A program made the translations under genes and the position numbers. The notes under the pieces were generated by a model that made no database searches, was not told where the DNA came from, and saw only the letters and a list, made by a program, of their open reading frames with translations. Of a stretch of DNA of 60,000 bases, positions 48,961 through 58,777 are shown piece after piece; position 1 is the stretch's first letter; every line of letters begins with the position of its first letter. The DNA comes from Symsagittifera roscoffensis (lineage: Eukaryota; Xenacoelomorpha; Acoela; Convolutidae): the NCBI RefSeq assembly GCF_963678635.1, contig NC_087064.1, forward strand, positions 73,719,465-73,779,464, read 5' to 3'.

Positions 48961-49786
48961 AATTTAAAGAGAACAAATTGTTGCAATTACTCAGAATCTT
49001 TTATGGAGACTCTGCTATTTTTTCACATGAGTTAGATGGATTACTTTAGTGATCATGTTGGATTTTGAACATATCACATGAGTTAGATGGGTTTTTTTAG
49101 TGATCATAATGGATTTTGAACATATCACATGAGTTAGATGGGTTAATTTAGTGATCATAATGGATTTTGAACGGTTCACATGAGATAATTGAGTCATTTA
49201 GGCTTGTCTTAGAGCTTCACTACACAAAAGCATAATGCTTTTTATGATCACAAGTTATCATGAAATTTTAACTACCAAAGAAAGATTTAGCTTTTTTTTA
49301 ATTCGAGTTCCTGTCAACCAACGGTGTTCCTAGAAAATAATTTAAAGAGAACAAATTGTTGCAATTACTCAGAATCTTTTATGGAGACTCTGCTATTTTT
49401 TCACATGAGTTAGATGGATTACTCTAGTGATCATGTTGGATTTTGAACATATCACATGAGTTAGATGGGTTATTTTAGTGATCATAATGGATTTTGAACT
49501 TATCACATGAGTTAGATAGGTTATTTTAGTGATCATAAGGGATTTTGAACAGAACACACGAGTTAATTGAGTCGTTTTAGCATGTCTTAGAGCTTCACTA
49601 CACAAAAGCTTTTTTTAAATGATCATAAGGGATCATGAAGTTTCAACAACCAAAAAAGGTGTAGCTTTTTTTAATTCGAGTTCTTGTCAACCAACGGTGT
49701 TCAGGAAAAAACATTTGAAGAGAACTAAGTGTTAAAAGTACTCAGCATCCATTATGGAGACTCTGCTATATTTTCACAAATTGTGT
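48961..49786. repeat. Satellite remnant carried by the 6-kb duplication
   Basis: Two satellite modules with TACCAAAGAAAGATTTAGC-type and CAACCAAAAAAGGTGTAGC-type spacers duplicate the right edge of the main array (42,935-43,760). They end at the same ATATTTTCACAAATTG junction. Their isolation between two polymerase remnants is explained by the 6-kb duplication. Confidence 0.95.
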
Positions 49787-50409
49787 TTATTTTTAAACGT
49801 TCCGAAAGCATGCTAGCATTTTCAAATGCATTCGATACTTTAAAAACACCTGAAAATATTTTATTTTTTAATAGGCAGAAAATTTTTTGAAATACAATTT
49901 TTTGGCGAATTATGTTTTCGATTTTTTTTGTTCTCTGTCGTTGCGACAGATTTTGTTCTACTTCGTTTTTTTTCAGTTTTGTTTCAATTAGTCATTGCGA
50001 TTGTTTGACCTGACAATTTATAGATCACTCTTTTAGAAAATGGGAAATTTCTTTTTTTGATGCTATAGTTTTAGTTGAGAAAAAAAATAGAGTAAAAAGA
50101 CTAATCACGAATAAATTAAAAGCTTTTTTTGTTTTGAGAAGAGTTTTTTGTTCCATCTGTAATTATTGACCTCTCGAGCTCAACTTTAGAAAGCTACATT
50201 TATTTTGGTTTGTGGGCTGGATAATTTTCAATTTGGCAAACCGGTGGTAATTTACGCATAATGTGTTACCTAATAAATCGTAATCGGCAATTTAGTCCAG
50301 CTCCCACATCGTGAATATTAGTTGGAGGAGTGGAATTATTTTCACGTTGCTAGACATGAAATACCGTACTTTTTACTCCATGTTGAAAAAAAATCACTTT
50401 TGTTATCAA
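49787..50409. other. AT-rich edge DNA, second copy, no gene seen
   Basis: This is the duplicate of 43,761-44,384. No open frame or RNA gene was recognised. Confidence 0.7.
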
Positions 50410-51035
50410 TTATTGAAAACTAACAGCCTTTCAAAAACAATAACGAAGAGCTTCAATGCCAAGTACTGAAGTGCTAGACTAGCCTTGATTTAGTTTTTTT
50501 TCAGTTCACTTTTTTAAAACAATTATTAAAAACTAACATCCTTTTGAAAACAACAAAGAAGAGCTGGAATGCCAAGTACTGAAGAGCTAGACTAGCCTTG
50601 ATTTTGCTTATTTTCCAATTCTTTTTTAAAATCAATACTGCAAAACTAACAGCCTTGCAAAAACAACAAAGAAGAGTTGAAATGACAAGTACTGAAGAGC
50701 TAGACTAGCCTTGGTTTTGCTTATTTCTCAATTCACAATTTTATCTGTTACTGAAAACTAACAACCTTTCGAAAGCAACAAAGAAGAGCAGAAATGACAA
50801 GTACTGAAGAGCTAGACCTGGTTTTGCTTATTTTTCAATTCACTTTTTTTAACAATTAATGAAAACTAACAGCCTTTCAAAAACAACAAAGAAGAGCTGG
50901 AATGCCAAGTACTGAGGATCGAGACTAGCCTTGATTTTGCTTATTTTTCAGTTCACTTTTTTTTATCAATTATTGAAAACTAACAGCTTTCCAAAAAACA
51001 GCAAAGAAGAGCTTCAAAAACAACAATATGCAAAG
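50410..51035. repeat. ~110-bp minisatellite, about six copies (right copy)
   Basis: This is the same six-copy array as at 44,385-45,010, with only single-base differences (for example AACATCC for AACAGCC). Confidence 0.9.
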
Positions 51036-51102
51036 AAGTTTTTTTGCAGATAAATTATTTTGTAAAATGCGAACAAGCTTAATTCAAAAGTAGCCAAACA
51101 GT

Positions 51103-51285
51103 TTAGCAATGGTGATCAGTCTTTGGAGTTGGAAGTTTTCTTCGTTTGCACACTATTTCCGGGGACGAATTCATATCACTAGAGTCACTTTCTTCAACTG
51201 TTCTCGTTTCAGTAGCTTCAGATTTTATAAAAGAGTTCTTTGGGTATGCGCTGTCCTCGAAGTCACTTGACGTACATGCTCTCAA
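51103..51285 (-). pseudogene. Acidic/basic tail after the pPolB C-terminus (right)
   Basis: Its protein is identical to the left copy. It is in phase with 51,301-51,552 across one TAG. It is Ser/Glu-rich with a CKRRKLPTPK basic patch. Confidence 0.4.
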
Positions 51286-51300
51286 TTCTTTGGGACTGTA

Positions 51301-51552
51301 CTAAAGCTGGTTACAGCCTAGATCCGTTATGCTTTTCTCAATTGACGAAAAGGAAAATTGAGTGCTTAATTCACTTTCAGTTTCCTTTAAACTGTACTCT
51401 ATAATCTCAAAGAAGACATTATCTTCCGAAATCTTGCAATGACCGAAAGGAAGAGTTGAGATTGCATCGAAGAGAAGGGAAGGATTCCTATCGAAAGGTG
51501 AGAGTGCAATTTTGTTAGTTGTAACAATCTGTATTTCATGTTTTTTTGTCAA
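51301..51552 (-). pseudogene. pPolB C-terminal fragment (right)
   Basis: This has the same KIALSPFD and TLPFGHCKI motifs as the left copy, with H for Y near the start and C for F near the end. Confidence 0.8.
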
Positions 51553-52205
51553 TTTTTTTTATATAATTGTTCAGACGCAGCGTCTTTTTATTGAACAGGC
51601 AATCTTTGAACCAGGCATGAAGTAGTTTTTTTTGCGCGAACTTTGTAATTCCTTTTTCCGAAACTTTTGATTCAGATCTAAGCAAGACAGCAATTATTAA
51701 TAGTGGGTAATGACAGTATTCGGGTGTTTCTTTCTTGCGAGAGCTTCATAAAACAAATCTAAAGAGCGGGAAATAGACAAGAAATTGATCTATTTAAAAA
51801 ACAATCAACTCAACTTTGTCCACGTATTATATTGGGTAAGAAAAGTAATCGGGTGTTTTTTTTGAGAGCTTCACAAAATTAAATCTTTAAAAAAAACGGG
51901 AACTGGACAAGAAAATATTTTACTCAATAAGCAATCATTTCACCCCTGTCCAGTATGGAGTAGAGTTTTGGCTTCAGGGCTATAAATTTCTCCACAATTT
52001 TCCCTCCCATCTCGTCTTTCATTTTCAACACAACTTTTTTGTTTTCTCCACTATACAGCAGGTGCTCTGAGGGGTAGTTGAAAAAGTCGAAGTCTTGTTG
52101 AAAAAAAATGAACTCTTCATAGACGTCTTTAATTTTCAGGGCATATATGAAGCCATCGGTATCGCTGTATAATATTTATAATTCTAGGTATGGTTTCATT
52201 TTTGT
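51553..52205 (-). pseudogene. Decayed pPolB palm C-terminus with motif C (right)
   Basis: This is the counterpart of 45,528-46,150. YSDTDG lies near 52,165-52,145, followed by the MKDEMGG and FIALKPK blocks. The 130-bp internal tandem repeat is at about 51,704-51,960. One change (GTCGAAGTCT for GTCGAATTCT) separates the copies near 52,087. Confidence 0.75.
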
Positions 52206-52532
52206 CTAATGAAACTCAAACATATACTTTTTTGCGAGGTCTAAATATACTGCCCCCACCAAGGTAAGCTTAGTCCACTTCACGCTTGTTACTTCTAATA
52301 ATATCGTGGCAATTTGAGCATCGATTATTTTGAACGATTTCATATTAGTCTTAGATGTTTTCTCTAGATGCTTCACTTCGGTTGCTACAATTTCAAAACC
52401 CTTCCTTTTCAGCATAGACTCCATAGTTTCTCCGAATGCAGAATTTATTTGATTTTTGTGGAAAACCTGCTGGAAATTGTTTACTGAGTTTCTTCTGAAA
52501 TCGGTATTCAGCTGAACAAAGGAGCCAACCAC
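52206..52532 (-). pseudogene. pPolB palm motif B fragment (right)
   Basis: This carries the same motif B (INSAFGETMES) as the left copy. It stops at TAG directly after FEFH, where the left copy reads Tyr. This stop therefore arose after the duplication, or is an allele difference. Confidence 0.9.
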
Positions 52533-52605
52533 TTTGCTTGCTTAAATGGTAGCACTCGATGAACTTGTTTGACTTCTATGCCAAGTTGAACATATAAAAT
52601 GAGGG

Positions 52606-53181
52606 TCAAGTAGCGGAGAACTTGTATTTCAGGTTAAGAGTCTGCATCAGCTTTGTTACTTTGGGAAGGAACTTAATATTCAATCGGGCAAGCATTTCGA
52701 TTTGATCCCTGCTGAGCATATCCATTGTAACTACTTTCTTCGTAGGCGGGATGGGAAAATCTTGAAAGTATCCATGCAAATCTTCAGGTATTTCGAGATC
52801 GCATTCAACAATGTATCCCAATTGAGAATCCTGGATAGTCATCAGTATTTGAGGCAAAGTTTTTTCAACTAGGACAAAATCGTTAAGTGGTAGTGGATAA
52901 ATCTCTATGATTTTCCAGTAAAAGTTATTCGCATCAATGTTATTTATGCAGCTTGATTCTTCATTGGGATCAAATGAGCTTGTGTACTTGTTATTCGCTT
53001 TCCAATACTTCTTGGGATATACAGATGATTTGCCACCGCGGATCAACTTTTGGGTTATATCCAAGTTCTTGCGCTCTGTTATTAGTCTCGAATCCGCCCT
53101 GCACTTTTTTAAGAACGCGTCGCCTGCAAGATTGCTGGCGGTGTAGGAAAGGAGCAGTCCAGTCCATACGTCTCGTGACAA
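52606..53181 (-). pseudogene. pPolB palm motif A fragment (right)
   Basis: The protein is identical to 46,581-47,156: KLIRGG, DANNFYW, YIVECDLEIPEDLH. One silent base difference was seen (CAATCGG for CAGTCGG). Decayed upstream sequence with CHETYGLD (about 53,200-53,175) links it to the exonuclease part. Confidence 0.93.
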
Positions 53182-53417
53182 ACAGATTTTGACTCCTCAA
53201 ATACACATGCTAAAATGAGAAAGTCTGAGGCTAAGCAAGTGTCATGGTGTTCTCCTACATCGTTGCATCGTAGCTGGTGAAACACTCAGATTGCATGGTT
53301 GTATTCCATTTTGTCAACGCTGACTTCTGCCCCTTGTGAACTGTTTATTCACAATCTTTTTGCTGGCAATTCCGTTTCTTCAAATTTTTCGAAGCTGTTC
53401 ACGTATGAATACGGGTA

Positions 53418-53609
53418 TTAGCCCTTTTGTTGAAGGAGATCTATTTTCTTTTGTGTGTAACCCATTGATGCATATTGTGTTTTCATCAGCTGCAATCCGT
53501 CTGATGGCAGATTTTCATTTAGTTGATTCAATGAAGAGAGCATAAACTTGTATGAGTCTATGAATCGAAGATTCTCATAAATTTGCCTTTTTCCCGTGTT
53601 TGTCCTCAA
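53418..53609 (-). pseudogene. pPolB Exo III fragment (right)
   Basis: The protein is identical to 47,393-47,584, with the RFIDSYKFM motif and the same homopolymer-associated frame change on its 5' side. Confidence 0.88.
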
Positions 53610-54021
53610 TTTCTTCTATCCAAACCGACATAGTCAGCAGGATATGTTTTTTGTCAGTGGAGGGGACTACTGAATACTGGTTTTTCATGTTTGCATTGGT
53701 AAGGGCTTTTACAATAGCATGATTGTCGTAGTTAGACAAATTGTGAGCTATTACCGGAGTGAAGTTAGGCGTTCTCCTTCCTACATTACAGTCCTGATGC
53801 GTCCAAACTAGAAATTTGTTAGTAACGTGGCAGTGGTCGAATAACATCACGGAGTCTTCAGCGAACTGTTCCTCACAAATCCAACAAGTGTCTGCCGTTT
53901 CTCTCGGAAATTTGGGTTGTCCTACAAAGGTGAAGTCTATACGTTTATCATTGTAGATCTCCTTCGCTAATGATTCAAATGATCTTATCAACTTCTTCAT
54001 AGCGTCTGGCACTCTACACAT
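53575..54021 (-). pseudogene. pPolB C/H cluster and Exo II fragment (right)
   Basis: The protein is identical to 47,550-47,996: CWICEEQF, DHCH, HNLSNYD. Confidence 0.92.
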
Positions 54022-54039
54022 TTCGTACTTGATTGGAGT

Positions 54040-54447
54040 TTAGGTGCCATGCTCAACTACAACTAGTCCACAGCTGCATTGCTGATGAATTTCCATTGTT
54101 TGGGTATGCGAAGTAGCTGGATTATTGACGTTATTGACGATTAATTCCCGGTAAGAGACAATTATTGACTCCAGATTGAAGTAGATCACGCGCGGGGCAA
54201 AGCACCTTGCCATTAAATTCTTGAAAATTTTTTTCGTTTTTTTGGGTTTTGGCATCTTTTTAGTTAGTCCTTCCGTATTATAACACATTTCTTGATGATT
54301 TTTCATGATTTTGCTTGACGTGCAAATATATAAACTTTTTATACTGGCTTCGTTTTGTTCGCTGAATGGCTGTTTTTGCACAAACATCACCATCTTACAG
54401 AGGTCTTCGACGAGGAAGTAGTGGTAGTTGTCGGCACTGTTTACCAA
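54040..54447 (-). pseudogene. pPolB finger-like region and Exo I fragment (right)
   Basis: This is as 48,015-48,422, with two Ile substitutions (NEASIKS, KTKKIFK). The Exo I motif again reads FNLES, so the D-to-N change predates the duplication. Confidence 0.85.
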
Positions 54448-55050
54448 TTACAGAAAGTCTACCGCAAAGTTACAGTTGTTTTTTTTAGACACGTCAACGG
54501 GTGCTAGCTTGTTTCCTCATATCTGAACCAATAATTTAGGTTATCAAAAAGCTAGTTATTTTACCGGATTCTACTTAATCTCGTTTAAAGCATTGTGGAC
54601 AACGTATATGAGTTTGCTTAATTATCTTACCGGAAAACGTTGATTCGTACTTTATTGAGCAGCTCAAACTGCTTAATGTCAAGCAAGATGATAGGCGTCT
54701 GGTAGGTCACCGTTGATCTCCATCAGATTTGGTTGTAGTTTTTGATGGTATGTGCTGATCTGTGCCTTTTTCCGCCATCTTTGCTCCGGCTCGTATAGTG
54801 GCGACTTTTCGGTTTGAGCATGATATGCTGCGTATTAGCAATACAGAAAGCAGTTATAATCTGATGTGCTGTGGTCATTTACCAAATTTCTCTGTTGCTA
54901 CTTCAAACTCGGCGGCAGCGGGATATACGACCCTGCTCTGATTGGGGAAAATTTTGCCAAACAAATGTTAACTCTGCCGATTTCATCTATCACCCATCCG
55001 CTCCCGTGATAAGCAAACATTGTAATTGTGTTAACCATATGGTCAATCAT
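54448..55050 (-). pseudogene. pPolB GSGW region (right only in full)
   Basis: From about 55,008 the minus strand reads HGSGWVIDEIG and then SYIPLPPSLK. This matches the GSGW...YIPLP block in the N-terminal half of many Polinton polymerases. A stop follows, then NDHNTSDYNCF (54,879-54,838). The rest to 54,448 is heavily decayed. Confidence 0.75.
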
Positions 55051-55398
55051 TTAGCTAATGGTTTCGTCGGTTACCCCTCCGAAGTACAAACTGTACATGG
55101 CTGTGTTTACAAAGAGTATAGTCTTATGGGACTGATCGTCTTCCTCCAGAAACTTCACAAGCCCCATTTCCCAATTTCGCCGAGGTCCGAACTGAACATG
55201 ATCAGAAATCAGCTGGTCAACTTCTTCCTTCTTATTTGTTATTAGACTAAGCATGTCTACCTCTCCTTTTTTCATTTCAAGTTCAAACCTTTTCAGCTTT
55301 CCGCCAAAAGCTCTCTGTTGAAGTGTCGCAGAGATCCCGCCTTCGATATTATTGCTGACTTTAGGCCCGCACGCTGGCAGCCCATGCATCTGTTGCAT
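55051..55398 (-). pseudogene. pPolB N-terminal fragment
   Basis: This is a 115-codon open stretch. TLQQRAFGGKLKRFELE and an alternating basic/acidic helix-rich stretch resemble the region before GSGW in Polinton polymerases. It ends at TAA in phase with the GSGW segment 14 codons later, so a single nonsense change separates them. Its apparent start lies inside a zinc-finger-like sequence and is not a real start. It is absent from the left copy. Confidence 0.65.
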
Positions 55399-55614
55399 AT
55401 GCGTTTGGTGAGCATGTCAGGAAGGGAAAAGAGTGTTACAGAACACACAATGCTTTTCTCTCTCGATTAAATTTTTAAAGAACTTTTTCAAAGTGTAGGT
55501 TCTCAGCTACAGAAGCACACTGTTGATGCATCTGTTGCATATGCGTTTGGTGAGCATGTCAGGAAGGGAAAAGAGTGTTCTAGAACACACAATGCTTTTC
55601 TCTCTCGATTAAAT
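55384..55614. repeat. 89-bp direct duplication at 142-bp offset, zinc-finger coding
   Basis: ATGCATCTGTTGCATATGCG...CTCGATTAAAT occurs at 55,384-55,472 and 55,526-55,614 with two mismatches. On the minus strand each copy keeps a degraded C2H2-like pattern. The first reads CVFC...HAHQTH with TGA in the loop; the second has lost a Cys to TAG. Tandem zinc fingers, or duplication of one finger-coding segment, fit the N-terminus of a Polinton polymerase. Confidence 0.8.
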
Positions 55615-55619
55615 GTTCC

Positions 55620-55800
55620 GTGGCAATGTGTTCTCGCGCCTGCTCCAGTATTTGTTTCGAAATGCTCTCGACACTCGCTGCAAATAGTGCGAGGAATCTT
55701 TTTGTAGCTCCAATTTCATGTTCTCTAAGCAGATGTTTTCTGTAGATTCTTTACACGTTATCTGCACGCCGCATTTATCGCATATTATTGGTTTTTTTCC
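55620..55800 (-). pseudogene. Cys-rich scrap upstream of the pPolB zinc fingers
   Basis: Near 55,782-55,744 the minus strand reads ICDKCGVQITCKES. A basic run RKRKNGKKP precedes it. This is probably another finger or knuckle at the N-terminus of pPolB. No credible start codon context could be fixed. Confidence 0.45.
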
Positions 55801-55979
55801 GTTTTTTCGCTTTCTCCGACATCATGTTCGGGTGTCACCATTCCAGAACGTCTGTGAATGTATGAACTTTCCTGGCTTTGCAATCGTTCTCCAGCATTTT
55901 TCAAAAATTGATTTTACTAGCTTTCAATCGAGTCAAACCATTTTGCTTGAGTTTTGCAGCGCTTTTCCTACGATATAAC

Positions 55980-56613
55980 TAGTTGCTAAATAGTAAATAA
56001 GATGATTCAAAAAAAAATTTGAAAATTTAGTCATTTTCATTTTTTACTTTTTTATCCTTGAGTTATAACGCATTCAAAATAGCTTGACTTCTAAAGTAGA
56101 AGACTCAGGGTTTCAGTTAACGGGGTCATCATTTGTCGCCTATGGCTGGTCAATCAATTGGACCAGTTATTTATTCATTCCGGGCGAAATTGAAGAAATT
56201 GAATTTGTACAAAAATTGACCCTTAATTCAGAATTTCTAAATCAGATCGAGTGGGTCTAGTCACTTGTTATGTAGTTCTTATGATGAAAATTAGCTTAAA
56301 ATATTCATTATTTAACCGTTTTTAGTTTGTTTCGATGCTTATTAAAGTAAACATAGGACTCAAACTATTATCAATTAAAGCGCAATCAGTTGTAAAAGAA
56401 CGTCAGTTAGGTTACAGGCACAGACATATACGAAACGAGTAAATTAGAGATACCAAAATTTTTTGAAACAGCTTTCCTTTCCTAATGAGTTTTTCTTCTG
56501 TTCAACCTTCCTCTTCTTCGGTGCACAGCTGATGTTAACTGGAGGCGTATCCAAGATGACATCAGGAGCAAAAGGGCCGTTTTTTCGAAAAATTAATCGG
56601 ACTCGCTGACAGA
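55980..56613. other. AT-rich stretch without recognised features
   Basis: There are short frames only. No repeat of the satellite and no protein homology was recognised. One modest GC-richer patch (about 56,110-56,170) is unexplained. Confidence 0.5.
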
Positions 56614-56919
56614 CTAGACACTCTCCTTGTCGGTGCTGGTGTTGTTTGCTCCTGTTTTCGTTTTTGCGGTGTAATTTCTTCGGTTCCTATCGTCAATGTC
56701 ACGGTTTTGCTTTGACAGCATCATGTGGTTAACAGTTTGCCACTCGTCTTCTTCTGCTCGTGTAGGACGAGGCGCTGACAGATCGTTGACTTGGCTGCGT
56801 TGAGCAGGCCGAATATTTCTGGTTTGTTGAAATAATGCAACTGATTCTGCTAAATGGGTCTGGTAAAAGATTGTTCTTTCACAACCACAAGTTGAAATTA
56901 TCTGAATCAGTGTATACAT
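56614..56919 (-). CDS. Unrecognised 101-codon ORF
   Basis: This ATG-started frame lies between the protease and polymerase remnants and in the same direction. Base composition is more balanced than its surroundings. It encodes a hydrophilic protein with a short Cys pair (CGCE) near the start and a charged, Asn/Thr-rich C-terminal half (RNYTAKTKTGANN). I do not recognise a family. It could be a small Polinton accessory gene, a broken fragment or chance. Confidence 0.3.
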   Translation of the reverse strand: MYTLIQIISTCGCERTIFYQTHLAESVALFQQTRNIRPAQRSQVNDLSAPRPTRAEEDEWQTVNHMMLSKQNRDIDDRNRRNYTAKTKTGANNTSTDKESV

Positions 56920-57740
56920 TTCAAAATAGTTAAGACTCAGAAAAAGTTCGTTAAATTGAAGTGCAGAGTCGGAGAATGAGATCGAAAAGAATGAGCAAGC
57001 TTGAGATCTTTTAATTTTTTAGTACTTAAAATAATTGTGCGATATCAACTTTATCCACTAACGCGAAAAGTATGGGGGATTGGTGTTTCACCTCGGGCTA
57101 CAAGGTAATCAGTTTTATTGCATTATCTTTCATGGCGGCTTACATCAGAGAAAGAAATCTTTTACACAACCCTGGGGGTTATTATTGAAACTCAAACTGA
57201 TTTAATTACTATAACAATTGATTGCTTCACTCATATTGTGAATGGCGAGCATGCAGCCGAATTTTTTTAGATTATTGATGTTTTTTGAGTGGATATGACG
57301 ATTAGAAACAGACTCAAATCCATTGTTTGTAAAATTATTAATGGAAAAGAAATTTATTTTTTAAAACCATGTTTTTGTTTTCAAGATTTTTTTTTTCATT
57401 TTCATTTTCTCATGTTTTTTCAAGTATTCTAGAATCTTCAAAATTAGGTTTCAAAAACAAATTCGGATTCTACAACTCATCCAACAATCTATATATTGGT
57501 GGTTCATCTTCTGGAACTGTTCGCAAGAGACTGCCCAGACAAGAACAGTTCAAACTCAAACTGATTTAGTCACTGATTCAAGAAGTTTAGTTTTTAAAAC
57601 CATGTTTTTGTTTTTCCGGATTTTTTTTTTCATTTTTGTTTTCTCATGTTTTTTAAGTTTCCTAGAATCTTCGAAATTAGGTTTCAAAAACAACTTTGGG
57701 CGAAAACAAAATCAAAATATCAATTATACAGAACATTGCT
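56920..57740. other. AT-rich region with imperfect direct repeats, no gene
   Basis: AAAACCATGTTTTTGTTTT followed by T-rich DNA and TCTAGAATCTTC and GGTTTCAAAAACAA occurs at about 57,363-57,463 and 57,596-57,697. AAACTCAAACTGATTTA occurs near 57,189 and again near 57,553. The frames seen on the plus strand here are Phe/Ser-rich low complexity and follow the duplication. Confidence 0.6.
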
Positions 57741-57748
57741 TTAATAAT

Positions 57749-58119
57749 TTAGAACATCATTTGCGTAGCAAAACCCATCATATCAGTGTCACTTACTTTA
57801 AATCCTATTGGAAATCTAGATGTTATTATCAAATGGGCAACGTAATTACCTTGAAGTCCACATAAAACTGAGTTTTTTGATTAAATAGGTCTGTTCATCA
57901 GTATTTGATTTGTTTCACCGTCATGTAAACTCATGAAGGTCTCGTATATTTGTTTTCGTTCGGATACGTTGTTAGTTTTTGACCAAGGGGATCAGCAAAG
58001 TAAACTTGTCCATCAGCTCGAGCTAAAAGTGAACAATGAGTGCCAGGTTGATCTGAGTTTGTTGCGTTCACAATTAAAAATGTTTTGTCTTTTCTCTACG
58101 TCAATGGACAATTAGCTGG
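57749..58119 (-). pseudogene. Adenain-like cysteine protease (Polinton PRO), broken
   Basis: The minus strand at about 58,085-57,960 reads FLIVNATNSDQPGTHC, then ADGQVYFADPLG. This corresponds to the N..PG.HW and FDPLG blocks of adenovirus-type maturation proteases, with catalytic His in GTHC and acidic Asp in FADPLG. In another frame, NSVLCGLQGNYVAHLI (about 57,870-57,825) resembles the active-site Cys region (CG.YV). It ends GFATQMMF at TAA, 57,749. A frameshift and a TAG separate the parts. Such proteases process capsid proteins. Position next to the capsid-like remnant supports the call, but the Cys segment is the weaker half. Confidence 0.62.
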
Positions 58120-58233
58120 TCCAATACTTCAAATCGATACTGTAAAAATTTGCATCGATTTTTATGCTCATATATCTGAAAGTTGTCCAATTTTCTGATT
58201 TTTCTCTCTCTATCTCTCTTTCTCACTTCTAGG

Positions 58234-58577
58234 TCATGAGAGTTTTTTGACAATTTTTCTGTCAGAATGGACGTATACTGTTGATGCGCGCTCTCCCATG
58301 ATAAGTAACTCAATGTTTTCAGCAAGTGGAGCGTCAAATTGAAGCTCCACTGAAATCGTGCAATTGGTCAATTGAGGATGACTAAAGTCATGTGAAGCCT
58401 CCTGAGTAGATGTGAGATCAAAATCCATAAAATAATGATTGTGATAATTAGTCAAACTGACTCCATGACTATTAAGAAAAACAAAGTATAGAGCTTCCAA
58501 TGTGTTATAGTTTTTTCGTTTGTCATCAGGCGTTGGTGCAGGACAATCTGCAATAGGTGAGCCGTTTCGGTAAAAGG
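58234..58577 (-). pseudogene. Capsid-like protein C-terminal part (Polinton MCP-like), cut by gap
   Basis: One frame runs from the gap edge to TAG at 58,234. Features are KNYNTLEALYF, then YHNHYFMDFDLTST, CTISVELQFDAPLAENIELLIMG and a final TVYVHSDRKI. The F-DLT motif, a beta-rich stretch, and an acidic/basic end resemble the C-terminus of Polinton major capsid proteins (C. elegans F54H12.2-like double jelly-roll family). The N-terminal part is missing or lies in the gap. It sits between integrase and protease, as expected. The match is from memory of the family pattern, so moderate confidence. Confidence 0.58.
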
Positions 58578-58777
58578 NNNNNNNNNNNNNNNNNNNNNNN
58601 NNNNNNNNNNNNNNNNNNNNNNNNNNNNNNNNNNNNNNNNNNNNNNNNNNNNNNNNNNNNNNNNNNNNNNNNNNNNNNNNNNNNNNNNNNNNNNNNNNNN
58701 NNNNNNNNNNNNNNNNNNNNNNNNNNNNNNNNNNNNNNNNNNNNNNNNNNNNNNNNNNNNNNNNNNNNNNNNNNNNN
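58578..58777. other. Assembly gap, 200 N
   Basis: Exactly 200 unknown bases, which looks like a placeholder. It falls between the integrase (after its second catalytic Asp) and the capsid C-terminus. The missing parts would normally need more than 200 bp, so either the gap is larger or a deletion joined the two. Confidence 0.98.

Larger units (their letters stand above)
48961..54915. repeat. 6-kb tandem duplication, right copy
   Basis: This is the partner of 42,935-48,890. After 54,915 it continues into sequence not found in the left copy. Differences include TAC to TAG in the motif B fragment and scattered single substitutions and T-run length changes. Confidence 0.95.
51103..55790 (-). pseudogene. 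Polinton family-B DNA polymerase (pPolB), right copy, full span but broken
   Basis: This copy extends further 5' than the left one. Along the minus strand it has Cys-rich or zinc-finger sequence (about 55,782-55,384), an N-terminal region (55,398-55,051), the GSGW region (about 55,008-54,897), finger/Exo I, C/H cluster/Exo II, Exo III, motif A, motif B, motif C and the C-terminus. At least four frame changes and several in-frame stops break it, including TAA before the GSGW region and TAG and TAA around motif C. The motif order is that of Polinton protein-primed polymerases. Homology is clear, function is lost. Confidence 0.93.

Noticed and set aside
55718-55978. Plus-strand 86-codon ORF
   Set aside because: It is antisense to the Cys-rich N-terminal scrap of the polymerase and has no recognisable content.
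57369-57865. Two plus-strand ORFs beginning MFLF with Phe-rich starts
   Set aside because: Both lie in a duplicated T-rich stretch, the second is antisense to the protease remnant, and neither has coding features.
58101-58337. Minus-strand 78-codon ORF rich in Lys and Arg
   Set aside because: It starts inside the capsid-like frame in another phase and runs through a GA-rich simple stretch.
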